From: Sphingomonas limnosediminicola
GTDB taxonomy: Bacteria > Pseudomonadota > Alphaproteobacteria > Sphingomonadales > Sphingomonadaceae
Length of the DNA stretch: 64,000 nt
Reading direction: 5' to 3'
Assembly: GCF_039537965.1 (NCBI RefSeq)
Contig: NZ_BAABBM010000001.1
Location: forward strand, 868,001-932,000
Below, one piece after another: positions 1 to 8,966 of this stretch; position 1 is the first letter of the stretch; the number at the start of each line of letters is the position of its first letter. Both the position numbers and the translations under genes were made by a program. A model generated the notes under the pieces. It was not told the origin of the DNA. It saw only the letters and a program-made list of their open reading frames with translations, and did no database searches.

Positions 1-101
1 GCCGACTGTTGCTCTGGGGACACACAAATCTCAGGGTGAACCCCGATGTCCGTCCAGACCGTGAGAATTAGTCTCGTCCCCTTCGAACCAGGGGATACCA
101 A

Positions 102-3100
102 ATGATGAAGCGCTTCACCGCTAAGCAATGTCTCATGCTCGGCACGGTCCTCGGTGGATCCGGGTTCCTGCTAATGCCGACGGCGGCCTACGCGGACTGC
201 CTTCCTGACGCACCGGGAACGACCGTCGTCTGCAACACGAACGACGCAGACGGATATCAGACGGGCCTGAACGGCGTCACGATACAGGTTGAGCCGTTGA
301 CGGTCATCGGGACGGGCGCGGTCACGCCGAGCCCCCTGCTTTCGGCCGGCACTGGTAGCGTCGTGAACAACGAGGCAATCATCACCTCCGGCGATGTGGC
401 CATTTCGCTCGGCGGCGGAAGCACCGTCAACAACAGCGCGGCAAACAGCGGGCTGATCATCGGCGACGTGCTATTCGGCGCGACCACTGGCACGCAGGTC
501 AACACATTCAACAATCTCGGCGGATCGGCGACGCTCGTCGGCGACTTGACTTCGACCGGGGCCTTGGTCGTGAACAATCTCGGTGCTGGCACCGTGATCA
601 CCGGCGACATTACGTCGGGCGGACCACTCACCCTTCTTAACGACGGCGGCACGATCGGCGGCTCGATCTTCGGATCAAGCAGCGCCGACATCATCACCAT
701 CATCAATGGCGGCACGATCGGCGGAACGATCTCCTTCGCCGGCGGGGGTGACACCTTCACCATCGGAACGGGAACAACCTATACCGGCAACGTCGACTTC
801 GGCGACGGCAACAACACGCTCAACAACGACGGCACGCTGAACGGCAATGTGACCGCCTTGGGCGGTGACGATACCGCGAACAACACCGGCACGATCAACG
901 GCGACATCGATCTCGGCGATGGCGATAATGTGCTCGACAACTCCGGCGCCCTAAACGGCAACTTCACGGCTGGAAGCGGCAATGATTTCGTTCTCAATAG
1001 CGGGACGATCGTTGGCGACGTCTCCCTTGGCGACGGCACCAACACCGTCGACAACTCGGGCATCCTCACCGGCAATCTGGCGACCGGCAGCGGCGATGAC
1101 TCGGTCGACAACAGCGGCATCATCACCGGCGACGTCGCTCTTGGAGATGGCGACAATTCGCTTTTCAATTCCGGCATCCTCACCGGCAACCTGTCCGCCG
1201 GAAGCGGCGATGACCTGGTCGACAATAGCGGCATCATCACCGGCGACGTCGCACTCGGCGACGGCAATAATACGATCGACAATAGCGGTAACATTACCGG
1301 CAACATCACGACCGGCAGCGGCAACGACACGCTTGCCAACGCCGGCGGAGTCGTCACTGGCGACATCGATCTCGGCACGGGCGCGGACGCCATCAGCGAC
1401 CTTGCCGGCACGGGCACGGTCACCAAATCTGGTTCCGGCACGCTTACCCTGAGCGGCGACAACACCGGCTATTCGAACGCCGGCACTGTCCTCGACATCA
1501 ATGGCGGCGGCACGGTTTCGATCGGCGCCTCGAACAACATGTTCACGGGCGGCATCTCGATGGATGCCGGAACGCTCCAGACGACCGGCGCAGCAACGCT
1601 TTCGAACTTGATTGCGCTTGGTGCGGGCGGCGGAACGTTCGATACCGGCGCCGATCTCACGCTGACCGGGATCATTTCCGGTGCGGGCGGGCTGACCAAG
1701 ACCGGAACGGCAAGCCTGATCCTCAGCGGCGCCAACACGTACTCCGGCTTGACGACAATCTCGGCCGGAACGCTGGTGCTGCAGGATGCGGCCATCAACA
1801 ACGGCAGCGACATTGTCGACAATGCCCACCTCGTGTTCGACGATTCGATCGGCGGCACATACGGCGGCGACATCAGCGGCACTGGCGATGTGACGAAGAC
1901 GGGTATCGGCACGACGACGCTGACCGGCCTCAACACCTACACCGGTCCGACGTTCATCCTCGACGGCATCCTCGCTGTTGGTCCGACCGGCATTGGCGAT
2001 CTTTCCGCCGTAACGGTCAACGCACCGGGTTCGCTGCAGCTTCTTGCCGACGAAACGATCGGTAGCCTGGCCGGCGACGGCACGGTCAACGGCGCCTTCA
2101 TGCTGACGACTGGCGGCAACAATGGGACGACAACCTTCTCGGGCGACATCACGATCGATTCGCTCGACAAGGTCGGAACCGGCACCTTCAACCTGACCGG
2201 GACGAACGTGTTCACGACGGGGATGGCAGTCGACGCCGGAACCGTGACGATCGGCGGAGACACGACCAGCCCAACGAATACGGTTGCGGGCGGTGCGACG
2301 CTCAACGTTCTGACGGCGGGTTCGCTCACCGGTGACGTCACGAGCGACGCCGGATCGACGACGATCATCAATGGCCTGGTGACCGGCAATGTAGACAACG
2401 CAGGCGCACTTTCGGGTGCCGGCACTGTCGTCGGAGCGCTAACGAACAGCGGCAGCTTCAGCCCTGGGAATAACAGCAGGGCCATCTTCAATGTCGATGG
2501 CTCGTTCACCCAGACTTCCACCGGAACGCTGAGGGTCGATATCACCCCGCTAGCCGTGCCTGGTACCGGTTATGATCAGGTGCTGGTCACCGGCACGCCC
2601 GGGACTGCAGCGCTCGACGGCGCACTGGTTGTCACGCTGACCAATGGCTTGAGCTCGCCGCTTGGGCCGTATGTCGCAGGCAGCACCTACGACGTCGTTG
2701 ATGCACTGGGCGGAATTACAGGCAACTTCACAAGCGTGACCGGCAACGTCCTCTCGCCGTTCATCACGCTCGCGCCGACCGGCGTTGTCAGCCTGGCCGG
2801 AACGGAAGACGTCTACCGGCTGACCGTGGCTCGGACGGCCTATGCGGTGGGCATTCAGCCCGGCGCTACGCCGAACCAGATCGCGGTCGCCACCGGCTTC
2901 CAGGGCCTGGTGAATGGCGCGACCGGCGACGCTGCCGTGGTAGTGTCGGGTGTCGACGCAATGACCGCCGACCAGGCGCGCCTCTTCTTCGACGAAACGA
3001 GTCCTGCGCCTTACGGTGGCTACGCCCTCGCTCTCCTGCATCAGGGCGAGCTTTTCTCGCGGCAGATCCACCTGCAGATGCATGAAACGCCGAACGTCCT

Positions 3101-4091
3101 GCCCGGCTTCGACATCTGGGGCCGTGGCTACAAGATGTGGGGCAACGGCAAGGACAACGGGTTCGAAAGAGGATCTGATATCGACACCTGGGGCCTGACC
3201 GCGGGTGTTACCTATCGCTGGACCGACTTCTTCATCGGTGCGGCGGGCGGCTGGTCCAAGTCCACTGTCGACCACAATGCCGGGTTCAGCAGCGGCGACA
3301 ACAAGGGTTGGCAGTTCGGCGTGTACGGCGGCTGGCAGGGCGGCCCGTGGAGCGCCGACCTCCAGGTCGATTACCTTCACGGCAAGGTCAACGCGCATCG
3401 CTTCATCGACGTCGCATCGATCACTCGCGAAGCAAACGGCAACACCAGCTCCCACGGTTGGAAGTTCGTCGCCACCGGCGGCTACGACTTCGATCTCGCG
3501 GGCATGAAGCTCCGGCCCTTCATCGGTCTGGACTATGTGAACGGCCAGGTGAATTCGTTCACCGAAACCGGCGCCGGCGCGCTCAATCTGACGGTTGACG
3601 ACATCGACGCCAAGCGCACCGACCTGATGCTTGGCCTGGATCTGAAATCGAATCCGAACGCTCAGATCTCGCCATACGGCCGGCTGGTTTACCGCTACAA
3701 TGTTCACAACCAGAACGGTCACATCAACGCGCTGTTCAACGGCGAAGCCGACACCGCCTTCCAGGTTCGTGGAGGCAACGACAACAAGAGCCAGGTCGAT
3801 CTCGATGTCGGCGTGAACTTCCAGGCGAACCCGAACCTGGCAATCTTTGCCGGTTACGAGGGTTCGTACCGGAAGAACCTCAGCGGCAACGGCTTCTCGG
3901 CGGGTCTGAGCTACTCCTTCGGGGCTCCGCCACCGCCGCCGCCACCACCGCCGCCGCCGCCGCCACCGCCGCCGCCTCCTCCGGCGACGCAGACTTGCCC
4001 GGATGGCTCGGTGATCTTGGCGACGGATACGTGCCCGGCACCTCCTCCTCCGCCGCCGCCACCACCGCCGGCGCCGGAACGAGGCCACTAA
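102..4091 (+). CDS. Autotransporter with beta-strand repeats and a proline-rich tail after the barrel
   Basis: Type V secretion protein of 1329 residues. A signal peptide (MKRF start, hydrophobic stretch, cleavage near AYA-DC at about residue 31) leads into a Gly/Asn/Thr-rich passenger. Residues about 230-430 are 19-residue repeats of the type GDGxNxxDNSGxxxGxxxx. Autotransporter-associated beta-strand repeats follow (for example KTGTASLILSGANTYSG near 530). The C-terminal barrel spans about 1003-1270, beginning near FDIWGRGYKMWG and ending with a strand GLSYSFG. Beyond the barrel there is an unusual tail: 19 prolines, a TCPDGSVILATDTCP segment, ten more prolines and APERGH. Most autotransporters end at the last aromatic residue of the barrel. 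The start is ATG at 102 or 105 behind AGGGGA. Surface display or adhesion is inferred; the passenger has no recognisable enzymatic domain. Confidence 0.9.
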   Translation: MMKRFTAKQCLMLGTVLGGSGFLLMPTAAYADCLPDAPGTTVVCNTNDADGYQTGLNGVTIQVEPLTVIGTGAVTPSPLLSAGTGSVVNNEAIITSGDVAISLGGGSTVNNSAANSGLIIGDVLFGATTGTQVNTFNNLGGSATLVGDLTSTGALVVNNLGAGTVITGDITSGGPLTLLNDGGTIGGSIFGSSSADIITIINGGTIGGTISFAGGGDTFTIGTGTTYTGNVDFGDGNNTLNNDGTLNGNVTALGGDDTANNTGTINGDIDLGDGDNVLDNSGALNGNFTAGSGNDFVLNSGTIVGDVSLGDGTNTVDNSGILTGNLATGSGDDSVDNSGIITGDVALGDGDNSLFNSGILTGNLSAGSGDDLVDNSGIITGDVALGDGNNTIDNSGNITGNITTGSGNDTLANAGGVVTGDIDLGTGADAISDLAGTGTVTKSGSGTLTLSGDNTGYSNAGTVLDINGGGTVSIGASNNMFTGGISMDAGTLQTTGAATLSNLIALGAGGGTFDTGADLTLTGIISGAGGLTKTGTASLILSGANTYSGLTTISAGTLVLQDAAINNGSDIVDNAHLVFDDSIGGTYGGDISGTGDVTKTGIGTTTLTGLNTYTGPTFILDGILAVGPTGIGDLSAVTVNAPGSLQLLADETIGSLAGDGTVNGAFMLTTGGNNGTTTFSGDITIDSLDKVGTGTFNLTGTNVFTTGMAVDAGTVTIGGDTTSPTNTVAGGATLNVLTAGSLTGDVTSDAGSTTIINGLVTGNVDNAGALSGAGTVVGALTNSGSFSPGNNSRAIFNVDGSFTQTSTGTLRVDITPLAVPGTGYDQVLVTGTPGTAALDGALVVTLTNGLSSPLGPYVAGSTYDVVDALGGITGNFTSVTGNVLSPFITLAPTGVVSLAGTEDVYRLTVARTAYAVGIQPGATPNQIAVATGFQGLVNGATGDAAVVVSGVDAMTADQARLFFDETSPAPYGGYALALLHQGELFSRQIHLQMHETPNVLPGFDIWGRGYKMWGNGKDNGFERGSDIDTWGLTAGVTYRWTDFFIGAAGGWSKSTVDHNAGFSSGDNKGWQFGVYGGWQGGPWSADLQVDYLHGKVNAHRFIDVASITREANGNTSSHGWKFVATGGYDFDLAGMKLRPFIGLDYVNGQVNSFTETGAGALNLTVDDIDAKRTDLMLGLDLKSNPNAQISPYGRLVYRYNVHNQNGHINALFNGEADTAFQVRGGNDNKSQVDLDVGVNFQANPNLAIFAGYEGSYRKNLSGNGFSAGLSYSFGAPPPPPPPPPPPPPPPPPPPATQTCPDGSVILATDTCPAPPPPPPPPPPAPERGH
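790..1390 (+). repeat. Tandem 57-bp repeats in the autotransporter passenger
   Basis: About ten units of 19 codons alternate between GDGxN-type and GSGxD-type starts, each followed by xxDNSGxxTGxxxx. A 38-codon double unit containing GSGDDxVDNSGIITGDVAL is nearly duplicated at about 1090-1150 and 1200-1260. This suggests unequal recombination built the array. The pattern resembles glycine/aspartate-rich beta-roll repeats, but calcium binding is only a guess. Confidence 0.8.
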
Positions 4092-4121
4092 AGACTGACA
4101 CTCCCAGCGGGGTGGAAGAAC

Positions 4122-4149
4122 GGGCGGGGTCGAAAGGCTCCGCCCTTTC
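4122..4149 (+). terminator. Rho-independent terminator after the autotransporter
   Basis: GGGCGGGGTC, a GAAA tetraloop and GGCTCCGCCC form a 10-bp stem with two G-T wobbles, followed by TTTCTATTT. It lies 30 bp after the autotransporter stop codon. Confidence 0.85.
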
Positions 4150-4260
4150 TATTTGATCGGCAGAAAGCAGACATCCGCTGCCAGCCTGTCGATGAACCGC
4201 TTGCGCTTAGCGCCCAGCCGTTGAATCGTGCGCGAATCCACCCGGAGGGGAGCATCTCTC

Positions 4261-6360
4261 GTGAAAGCCATTCGCACGCTCGGCGCCTTGTTCGCCGCTA
4301 CCTGCCTCGCATCGCCTGCATTCGCCGCGCCTGCCGAAGCGCCGAACCCGATCTTCACCGGCCGTGACCTGTTCGACCTTTCCGCCGCCTCCGATCCGCA
4401 GATCAGTCCCGACGGCCGCCTCGTGGCTTACGTCCGCCGCACCGCCGACATCATGACCGACAAGGCGCGCTCGTCGATCTGGCTGATCAACACGGCGACC
4501 GGCGAGCAGCGCCCGGTCGCTGCCGGCACGGGTGATAGCTTCAATCCGCGCTGGTCCCACGACGGTCGCCGCCTCGCTTACTCCTCGACCACGGAGGGCG
4601 GCGCGCCGCAGCTCTTCGTGCGCTGGATGGACAGCGGCCAGACCGTCCGCGTCACCGGCCTTCCCGACAGCCCACAGGCGCTCGCCTGGTCGCCCGACGA
4701 CCGCCGCATCGCTTATGTCATGAACGTGCCTGACGAGGGCACCAAACTCGGCTCCGCGCCGCCCAAGCCGGAGGGTGCCAACTGGGCCAAGCCGCTCGAA
4801 GTGATCGATAAGGTCACCTATCGCGCCGATGGACAGGGCTACATCAAGCCCGGTTTCGACAAGATCTTCATGGTCGATGCCGACGGCGGCGCGCCGCGCC
4901 AGCTGACCTTCGGCGCCTATCATGACGGCGCACCCGAATGGACGCCGGACGGTCGTGCGATCCTGTTCAGCACGCTTCGCGATCCCGACTGGCAGCTCGC
5001 GGGCCGCGAGAGCGAAATCTACCGCCTCGACGTCGGCTCGGGCAGCATCACCACGTTGACCAACCGCAAGGGGCCGGACGTGGGGCCGGAAATCTCGCCC
5101 GACGGCCGCTCGATCGCTTTCATAGGCTTTGACGACAATCCCAAGGCCTTCCTGCAAACCCACATCTACGTGATGCCGGTGGGCGGCGGCACGCCGCGCG
5201 AGATCGCCACCGGCCTCGACCGCGACATCGGCCAGCTCGAGTGGGCACCGGGCGGAGGCGGGTTGATTGCCGGCTATGAAGAGGATGGCTCCTACACCGT
5301 CTCGCGCATCGGCATGGACGGCAGCGTCCGCCCGATCACCCACGACGCGGCGACCTCGGCCTATGACCGGCCCTACGCCGGCGGCGGCTTCAGCGTCGCC
5401 AAGAATGGCACCATTGCCTTCACCGTCAGCCCGGTCGATCGCCCGGCCGACGTCGCCATTTCGAGCGGCGGCGGCACGCGTCAGCTCACGCACCTCAATG
5501 ACCTCACGCTCGGCGCGAAGCGTCTCGCGACGTTGCAGCCGCTATCCGTAAAAGCGCCCGACGGCGGCAATGTGCCGAGCTGGCTGCTGCTTCCGCCGAC
5601 CTATCAGCCGGGCCAGCGCGTGCCGATGATCCTGGAAATCCACGGCGGTCCCTACGCGTCCTATGGCCCGCACTTCTCAACCGATTACCAGCTCTACGCG
5701 GCATCGGGATACGCGGTGCTCTACACCAACCCCCGCGGGTCGACCGGTTACGGGCAAGCCTTCGCCGACGGCATCGACAAGACCTATCCGGACAGCGACT
5801 TCGCCGACCTAATGGCCGCGGTGGACGCGGCGGTCGCAAGCGGCGTCGCCGACCCGAACAATCTGTTCGTCACTGGCGGATCGGGCGGCGGCATCCTCAC
5901 CGCCTGGATCGTTGGCAAGACCGACCGCTTCAAGGCAGCCGCGGCGCAGAAGCCGGTAATCAACTGGGCCAGCATGGCGCTGACCAGCGACGGCACGCCC
6001 TTCTTCGGCCGCTACTGGATGGGCAGTGAGCCGTGGGAGAATTACCAGTCCTACTGGGCCCGCTCCCCACTCAGCCTGATCGCCAACGTAAAGACGCCGA
6101 CCCTCGTCGTCGTCGGCAGCGAAGATTATCGCACGCCCGTGAGCGAAGCCGAGCAATTCTACGCCGCGCTGAAGCTCAAGCGGGTGCCGACGGCGCTGGT
6201 GAAGGTACCCGACGCCAGCCACGGCGGCATCGCCGCCCGCCCGAGCCAGTCGGCGGCCAAGGCGTCGGCGATCATCGCCTGGTTCGACAAATACCGGACC
6301 AACAAGGCCGCGCCGCCCGTCGCCGCGAACGAAGGGGCTTCCCCCGCGGGCGCTCACTAA
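4261..6360 (+). CDS. Secreted S9-family serine peptidase (prolyl oligopeptidase type)
   Basis: A 699-residue exopeptidase or oligopeptidase of the dipeptidyl/acylaminoacyl peptidase type. The start is taken as GTG 4261 because GGAGGGG lies just upstream; an earlier in-frame GTG at 4228 lacks a ribosome-binding site. A signal peptide ends near AFA-AP. An N-terminal WD40-like/TolB-type propeller (about 30-400, with repeated SPDGR motifs) is followed by an alpha/beta-hydrolase domain. The catalytic triad is visible as Ser541 in GGSGGG, Asp622 in GSEDYRTP and His654 in ASHGG. The serine motif GGSGGG differs slightly from the common GGSYGG. It probably digests peptides in the periplasm. The next gene is also a secreted peptidase. 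Confidence 0.92.
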   Translation: MKAIRTLGALFAATCLASPAFAAPAEAPNPIFTGRDLFDLSAASDPQISPDGRLVAYVRRTADIMTDKARSSIWLINTATGEQRPVAAGTGDSFNPRWSHDGRRLAYSSTTEGGAPQLFVRWMDSGQTVRVTGLPDSPQALAWSPDDRRIAYVMNVPDEGTKLGSAPPKPEGANWAKPLEVIDKVTYRADGQGYIKPGFDKIFMVDADGGAPRQLTFGAYHDGAPEWTPDGRAILFSTLRDPDWQLAGRESEIYRLDVGSGSITTLTNRKGPDVGPEISPDGRSIAFIGFDDNPKAFLQTHIYVMPVGGGTPREIATGLDRDIGQLEWAPGGGGLIAGYEEDGSYTVSRIGMDGSVRPITHDAATSAYDRPYAGGGFSVAKNGTIAFTVSPVDRPADVAISSGGGTRQLTHLNDLTLGAKRLATLQPLSVKAPDGGNVPSWLLLPPTYQPGQRVPMILEIHGGPYASYGPHFSTDYQLYAASGYAVLYTNPRGSTGYGQAFADGIDKTYPDSDFADLMAAVDAAVASGVADPNNLFVTGGSGGGILTAWIVGKTDRFKAAAAQKPVINWASMALTSDGTPFFGRYWMGSEPWENYQSYWARSPLSLIANVKTPTLVVVGSEDYRTPVSEAEQFYAALKLKRVPTALVKVPDASHGGIAARPSQSAAKASAIIAWFDKYRTNKAAPPVAANEGASPAGAH

Positions 6361-6433
6361 CTAACGGGCAAGTCATTGTTTTCGGCTCCGCGCCGTCCTG
6401 GCGCGGGTGCCGCGCTTAGCTCGGGGAGAGAAC

Positions 6434-8155
6434 ATGAAGACATTCCGCCTGCTTGCGGCGAGCGCAATTGCGCTTGCGGCCACTCAATCCTTCGCTGCGC
6501 CCGCCGGCGTCAGCGCCCAGCGCCTGTCGGAAATCGACAAGACGATTTCGTCCGACGCATTCGAAGGCCGTGGGCCGGCCACGCGCGCAGAGACCAAGAC
6601 GATCAACTACATCGTCGACCAATATCGTCAGGCGGGGCTCCAGCCCGCCGGCGACACGGTCAACGGCAAGCGCCAGTGGACGCAGGTCGTCCCGCTGCTG
6701 AAGTCGGACATCACCGGCAACCCGCAGTTCACGCTGAACCTCGGCAACGGCCAGTCCATCCAGCTGACGCAGGGCGACCAGATTGCGCTGAAGGCGCCGC
6801 TTAACGGCCAGAAGACGATCAACCTCGCCAACACGCCCTTGCTGTTCGTCGGCTACGGCGTCTCGGCGCCGGAACGCGGCTGGAACGACTTCAAGGGCCA
6901 GGACGTGCGCGGCAAGCTGCTCGTCGTCCTCATCAACGACCCCGACTTCGAGGGCGGTGAAGGCGACTTCGGCGGCAAGGCGATGACCTATTACGGTCGC
7001 TGGACGTACAAGTACGAACAGGCTGCGAAGCTCGGCGCCGCCGGCGTGTTGATCGTCCACGAAACCGATCCCGCTTCCTACGGCTGGAACACGGTCAAGA
7101 ACTCCAACACGAACACCCAATTCGACATCGTCCGCCAGAACCCGGCAGCCTCGCACACTGCCTTCGAAAGCTGGATTCAGCGCCCGCTCGCGCAACAGAT
7201 CTTCGCTGCCTCTGACCTCAATTTCGATCAGGCCAAGGCGCAGGCGAAGACCAAAGCGTTCCAGCCGATCCCGCTAAAGGCGACGCTGACCGCGAACGCG
7301 CAAGCCGATGTCTCGACCATCAACTCGCACAACGTCGTCGGCTATCTCCCGGGCAAAAAGTATCCGGACGAGACGGTCATCTATAGCGCGCACTGGGATC
7401 ACCTTGGCATCGGCAAGCCCGACGAGCGCGGCGACACCATCTATAATGGCGGTCTCGACAACGCGACCGGCATCGCCCAGCTGATCGAGCAGGCGCGCGC
7501 TTTCGTCCGCGAACCGCGCACCGACCGCTCGGTGGTTTTCCTCGCCGTCACGGCGGAGGAAAAGGGCCTGCTCGGGTCCGAATATTACGCGCAGAACCCG
7601 CTTTTCCCGGCAAGCAAGACGGTTGGCGTCCTCAACACGGATGGCGGCTCGATCTGGGGACCGGCGAAGAACTTCACCATCTCGGGCAGCGCCAAGCTCG
7701 ACCTGCTCGACATGCTGATCGCGGAGGGCAAGAAGCAAAACCGCTACTACAGCCCCGATCCGCACCCGGAAGCCGGCCACTTCTTCCGCTCCGACCACTT
7801 CTCCTTCGCCAAGGTCGGCGTCCCGGCGATCAGCTTCGGCGACGGCAACGATCTCGTGAAGGGCGGCACCGCCCGCGGCGAGGCGCTCGGCAAGGAATAT
7901 GTGACCAAGCACTACCACCAGCCGAGCGACGAATGGTCGCCCGCCTGGGATTTCACCGGCATGGCCCAGGACGTCCAGCTGCTCCACAACCTCGGCCGCG
8001 ATCTCGCCAATTCGCGCCTGTGGCCGAACTGGGCGCCCGACGCCGAGTTCCGCGCCATCCGCGATAAGTCGGCGGCTGATCGCTCGCCGGACGCTGAGCC
8101 GACCGCCGTTCCGGCCAATGCTGCGACTGCGCCGAAGAAGGGCGAACGCGGCTAA
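6434..8155 (+). CDS. Secreted M28-family zinc aminopeptidase
   Basis: Predicted 573-residue metallopeptidase of family M28. ATG 6434 is preceded by GGGGAGAG, and a signal peptide ends near SFA-AP. A protease-associated (PA) domain insertion occupies about residues 110-260. The co-catalytic zinc site is recognisable: AHWDH near 319-323, GGLDNATG with Asp342, the catalytic pair in TAEEKG at about 375-376, and a late HFFRSDHFSF segment. Only about 70 bp separate it from the S9 peptidase upstream, so the two may be co-transcribed for periplasmic peptide use. Exact substrate preference cannot be read from sequence. Confidence 0.92.
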   Translation: MKTFRLLAASAIALAATQSFAAPAGVSAQRLSEIDKTISSDAFEGRGPATRAETKTINYIVDQYRQAGLQPAGDTVNGKRQWTQVVPLLKSDITGNPQFTLNLGNGQSIQLTQGDQIALKAPLNGQKTINLANTPLLFVGYGVSAPERGWNDFKGQDVRGKLLVVLINDPDFEGGEGDFGGKAMTYYGRWTYKYEQAAKLGAAGVLIVHETDPASYGWNTVKNSNTNTQFDIVRQNPAASHTAFESWIQRPLAQQIFAASDLNFDQAKAQAKTKAFQPIPLKATLTANAQADVSTINSHNVVGYLPGKKYPDETVIYSAHWDHLGIGKPDERGDTIYNGGLDNATGIAQLIEQARAFVREPRTDRSVVFLAVTAEEKGLLGSEYYAQNPLFPASKTVGVLNTDGGSIWGPAKNFTISGSAKLDLLDMLIAEGKKQNRYYSPDPHPEAGHFFRSDHFSFAKVGVPAISFGDGNDLVKGGTARGEALGKEYVTKHYHQPSDEWSPAWDFTGMAQDVQLLHNLGRDLANSRLWPNWAPDAEFRAIRDKSAADRSPDAEPTAVPANAATAPKKGERG

Positions 8156-8162
8156 CGAACAT

Positions 8163-8198
8163 CGCGCCTGCCCGGTCAAAATCGGCCGGGCCGGCGCG
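8163..8198 (+). terminator. Probable terminator hairpin after the M28 peptidase
   Basis: CGCGCC pairs with GGCGCG and an inner CCCGGTC pairs with GGCCGGG around an A-rich loop, with one internal mismatch. The following sequence (GTTGTTC) is only weakly T-rich, so termination is likely but not certain. Confidence 0.5.
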
Positions 8199-8257
8199 GT
8201 TGTTCGACCAGGTGAAAAAGAGTAGTTCCCTCTTTGTTCTAGAAAGGGAGTCGTTGG

Positions 8258-8896
8258 ATGGCCGATCTTGTCTTCTTCACCAATCCCATGTCGCGCGGGC
8301 AGACGGTCCGCTGGATCCTGGAGGAGGTCGGCCAGCCCTACGACACCGAAATCCTCGATTATGCGACCACCATGAAGCAGGAGCCGTATCTTTCCATCAA
8401 CCCGATGGGGAAGGTCCCGGCGATCGTGCACAAGGGCAAGGTCGTCACCGAAGTCGCCGCCATCTGCTGCTACCTCGCCGATGCATTCCCGGAAGCAAAC
8501 CTCGCACCGCCGCCCCAGGATCGCGCGGACTTTTATCGCTGGATTTTCTTCACCTCGGGCCCGATCGAAGCGGCATTCAGCAACAAGGCGGCCGGCTGGG
8601 AACCCACGGCCGATAAGCAGCGGATGTTCGGCTACGGCAATTACGACCTTGCCATCAATACGCTTGAGCGGGCGCTGAGCAGCCGCGAATATCTTGCTGC
8701 CGACCACTTCACCGCAGCCGACTTGTTTGTCGGTGCAAACGTCAATTTCATGCTCAATTTCAACCTGCTCGAAAAGCGCCCGACGTTCGTCGATTACGCA
8801 AAGCGTATGACCGATCGTCCCGCATTCAAACGCGCGAAGGAGATCGACGGCAAGCTCATCGCCGAAGCGCAAGCCGCGCAAGCCCAGCCAGCCTAG
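8258..8896 (+). CDS. Glutathione S-transferase family protein
   Basis: A 212-residue cytosolic GST-like enzyme. The N-terminal thioredoxin-like half (about 1-80) begins with TNPMSRGQTVRW, where the serine could be the glutathione-activating residue, and contains NPMGKVPA, the conserved cis-proline region of GSTs. An all-helical C-terminal domain follows. AAAGGGAG lies before ATG. It may conjugate glutathione to electrophiles or have a binding role; the substrate is unknown. It sits alone between the peptidase pair and a dienelactone hydrolase-like gene. Confidence 0.88.
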   Translation: MADLVFFTNPMSRGQTVRWILEEVGQPYDTEILDYATTMKQEPYLSINPMGKVPAIVHKGKVVTEVAAICCYLADAFPEANLAPPPQDRADFYRWIFFTSGPIEAAFSNKAAGWEPTADKQRMFGYGNYDLAINTLERALSSREYLAADHFTAADLFVGANVNFMLNFNLLEKRPTFVDYAKRMTDRPAFKRAKEIDGKLIAEAQAAQAQPA

Positions 8897-8905
8897 CCCA
8901 ACGGC

Positions 8906-8957
8906 CGTCATTGCGAGCGGCGCTGACGCGTGGCAATCCAGCGCGCTCGCCATGACG
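8906..8957. repeat. Imperfect inverted repeat, probable dispersed intergenic element
   Basis: CGTCATTGCGAGCG at 8906-8919 is the reverse complement of CGCTCGCCATGACG at 8944-8957 with one mismatch. GGCAATCCAG lies between the arms. It fills the gap between the GST and hydrolase genes and reaches the edge of the hydrolase coding region. Confidence 0.6.
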
Positions 8958-8966
8958 GAGAAACGC

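Noticed and set aside
257..4088. Several long minus-strand open frames opposite the autotransporter
   Set aside because: They mirror its Gly/Thr repeats and proline runs, have no plausible start region and only reflect high GC codon use.
4207..5493. 428-codon minus-strand frame opposite the S9 peptidase
   Set aside because: Arg/Ala/Val-rich shadow of the peptidase codons with no recognisable fold; the peptidase on the plus strand is clear.
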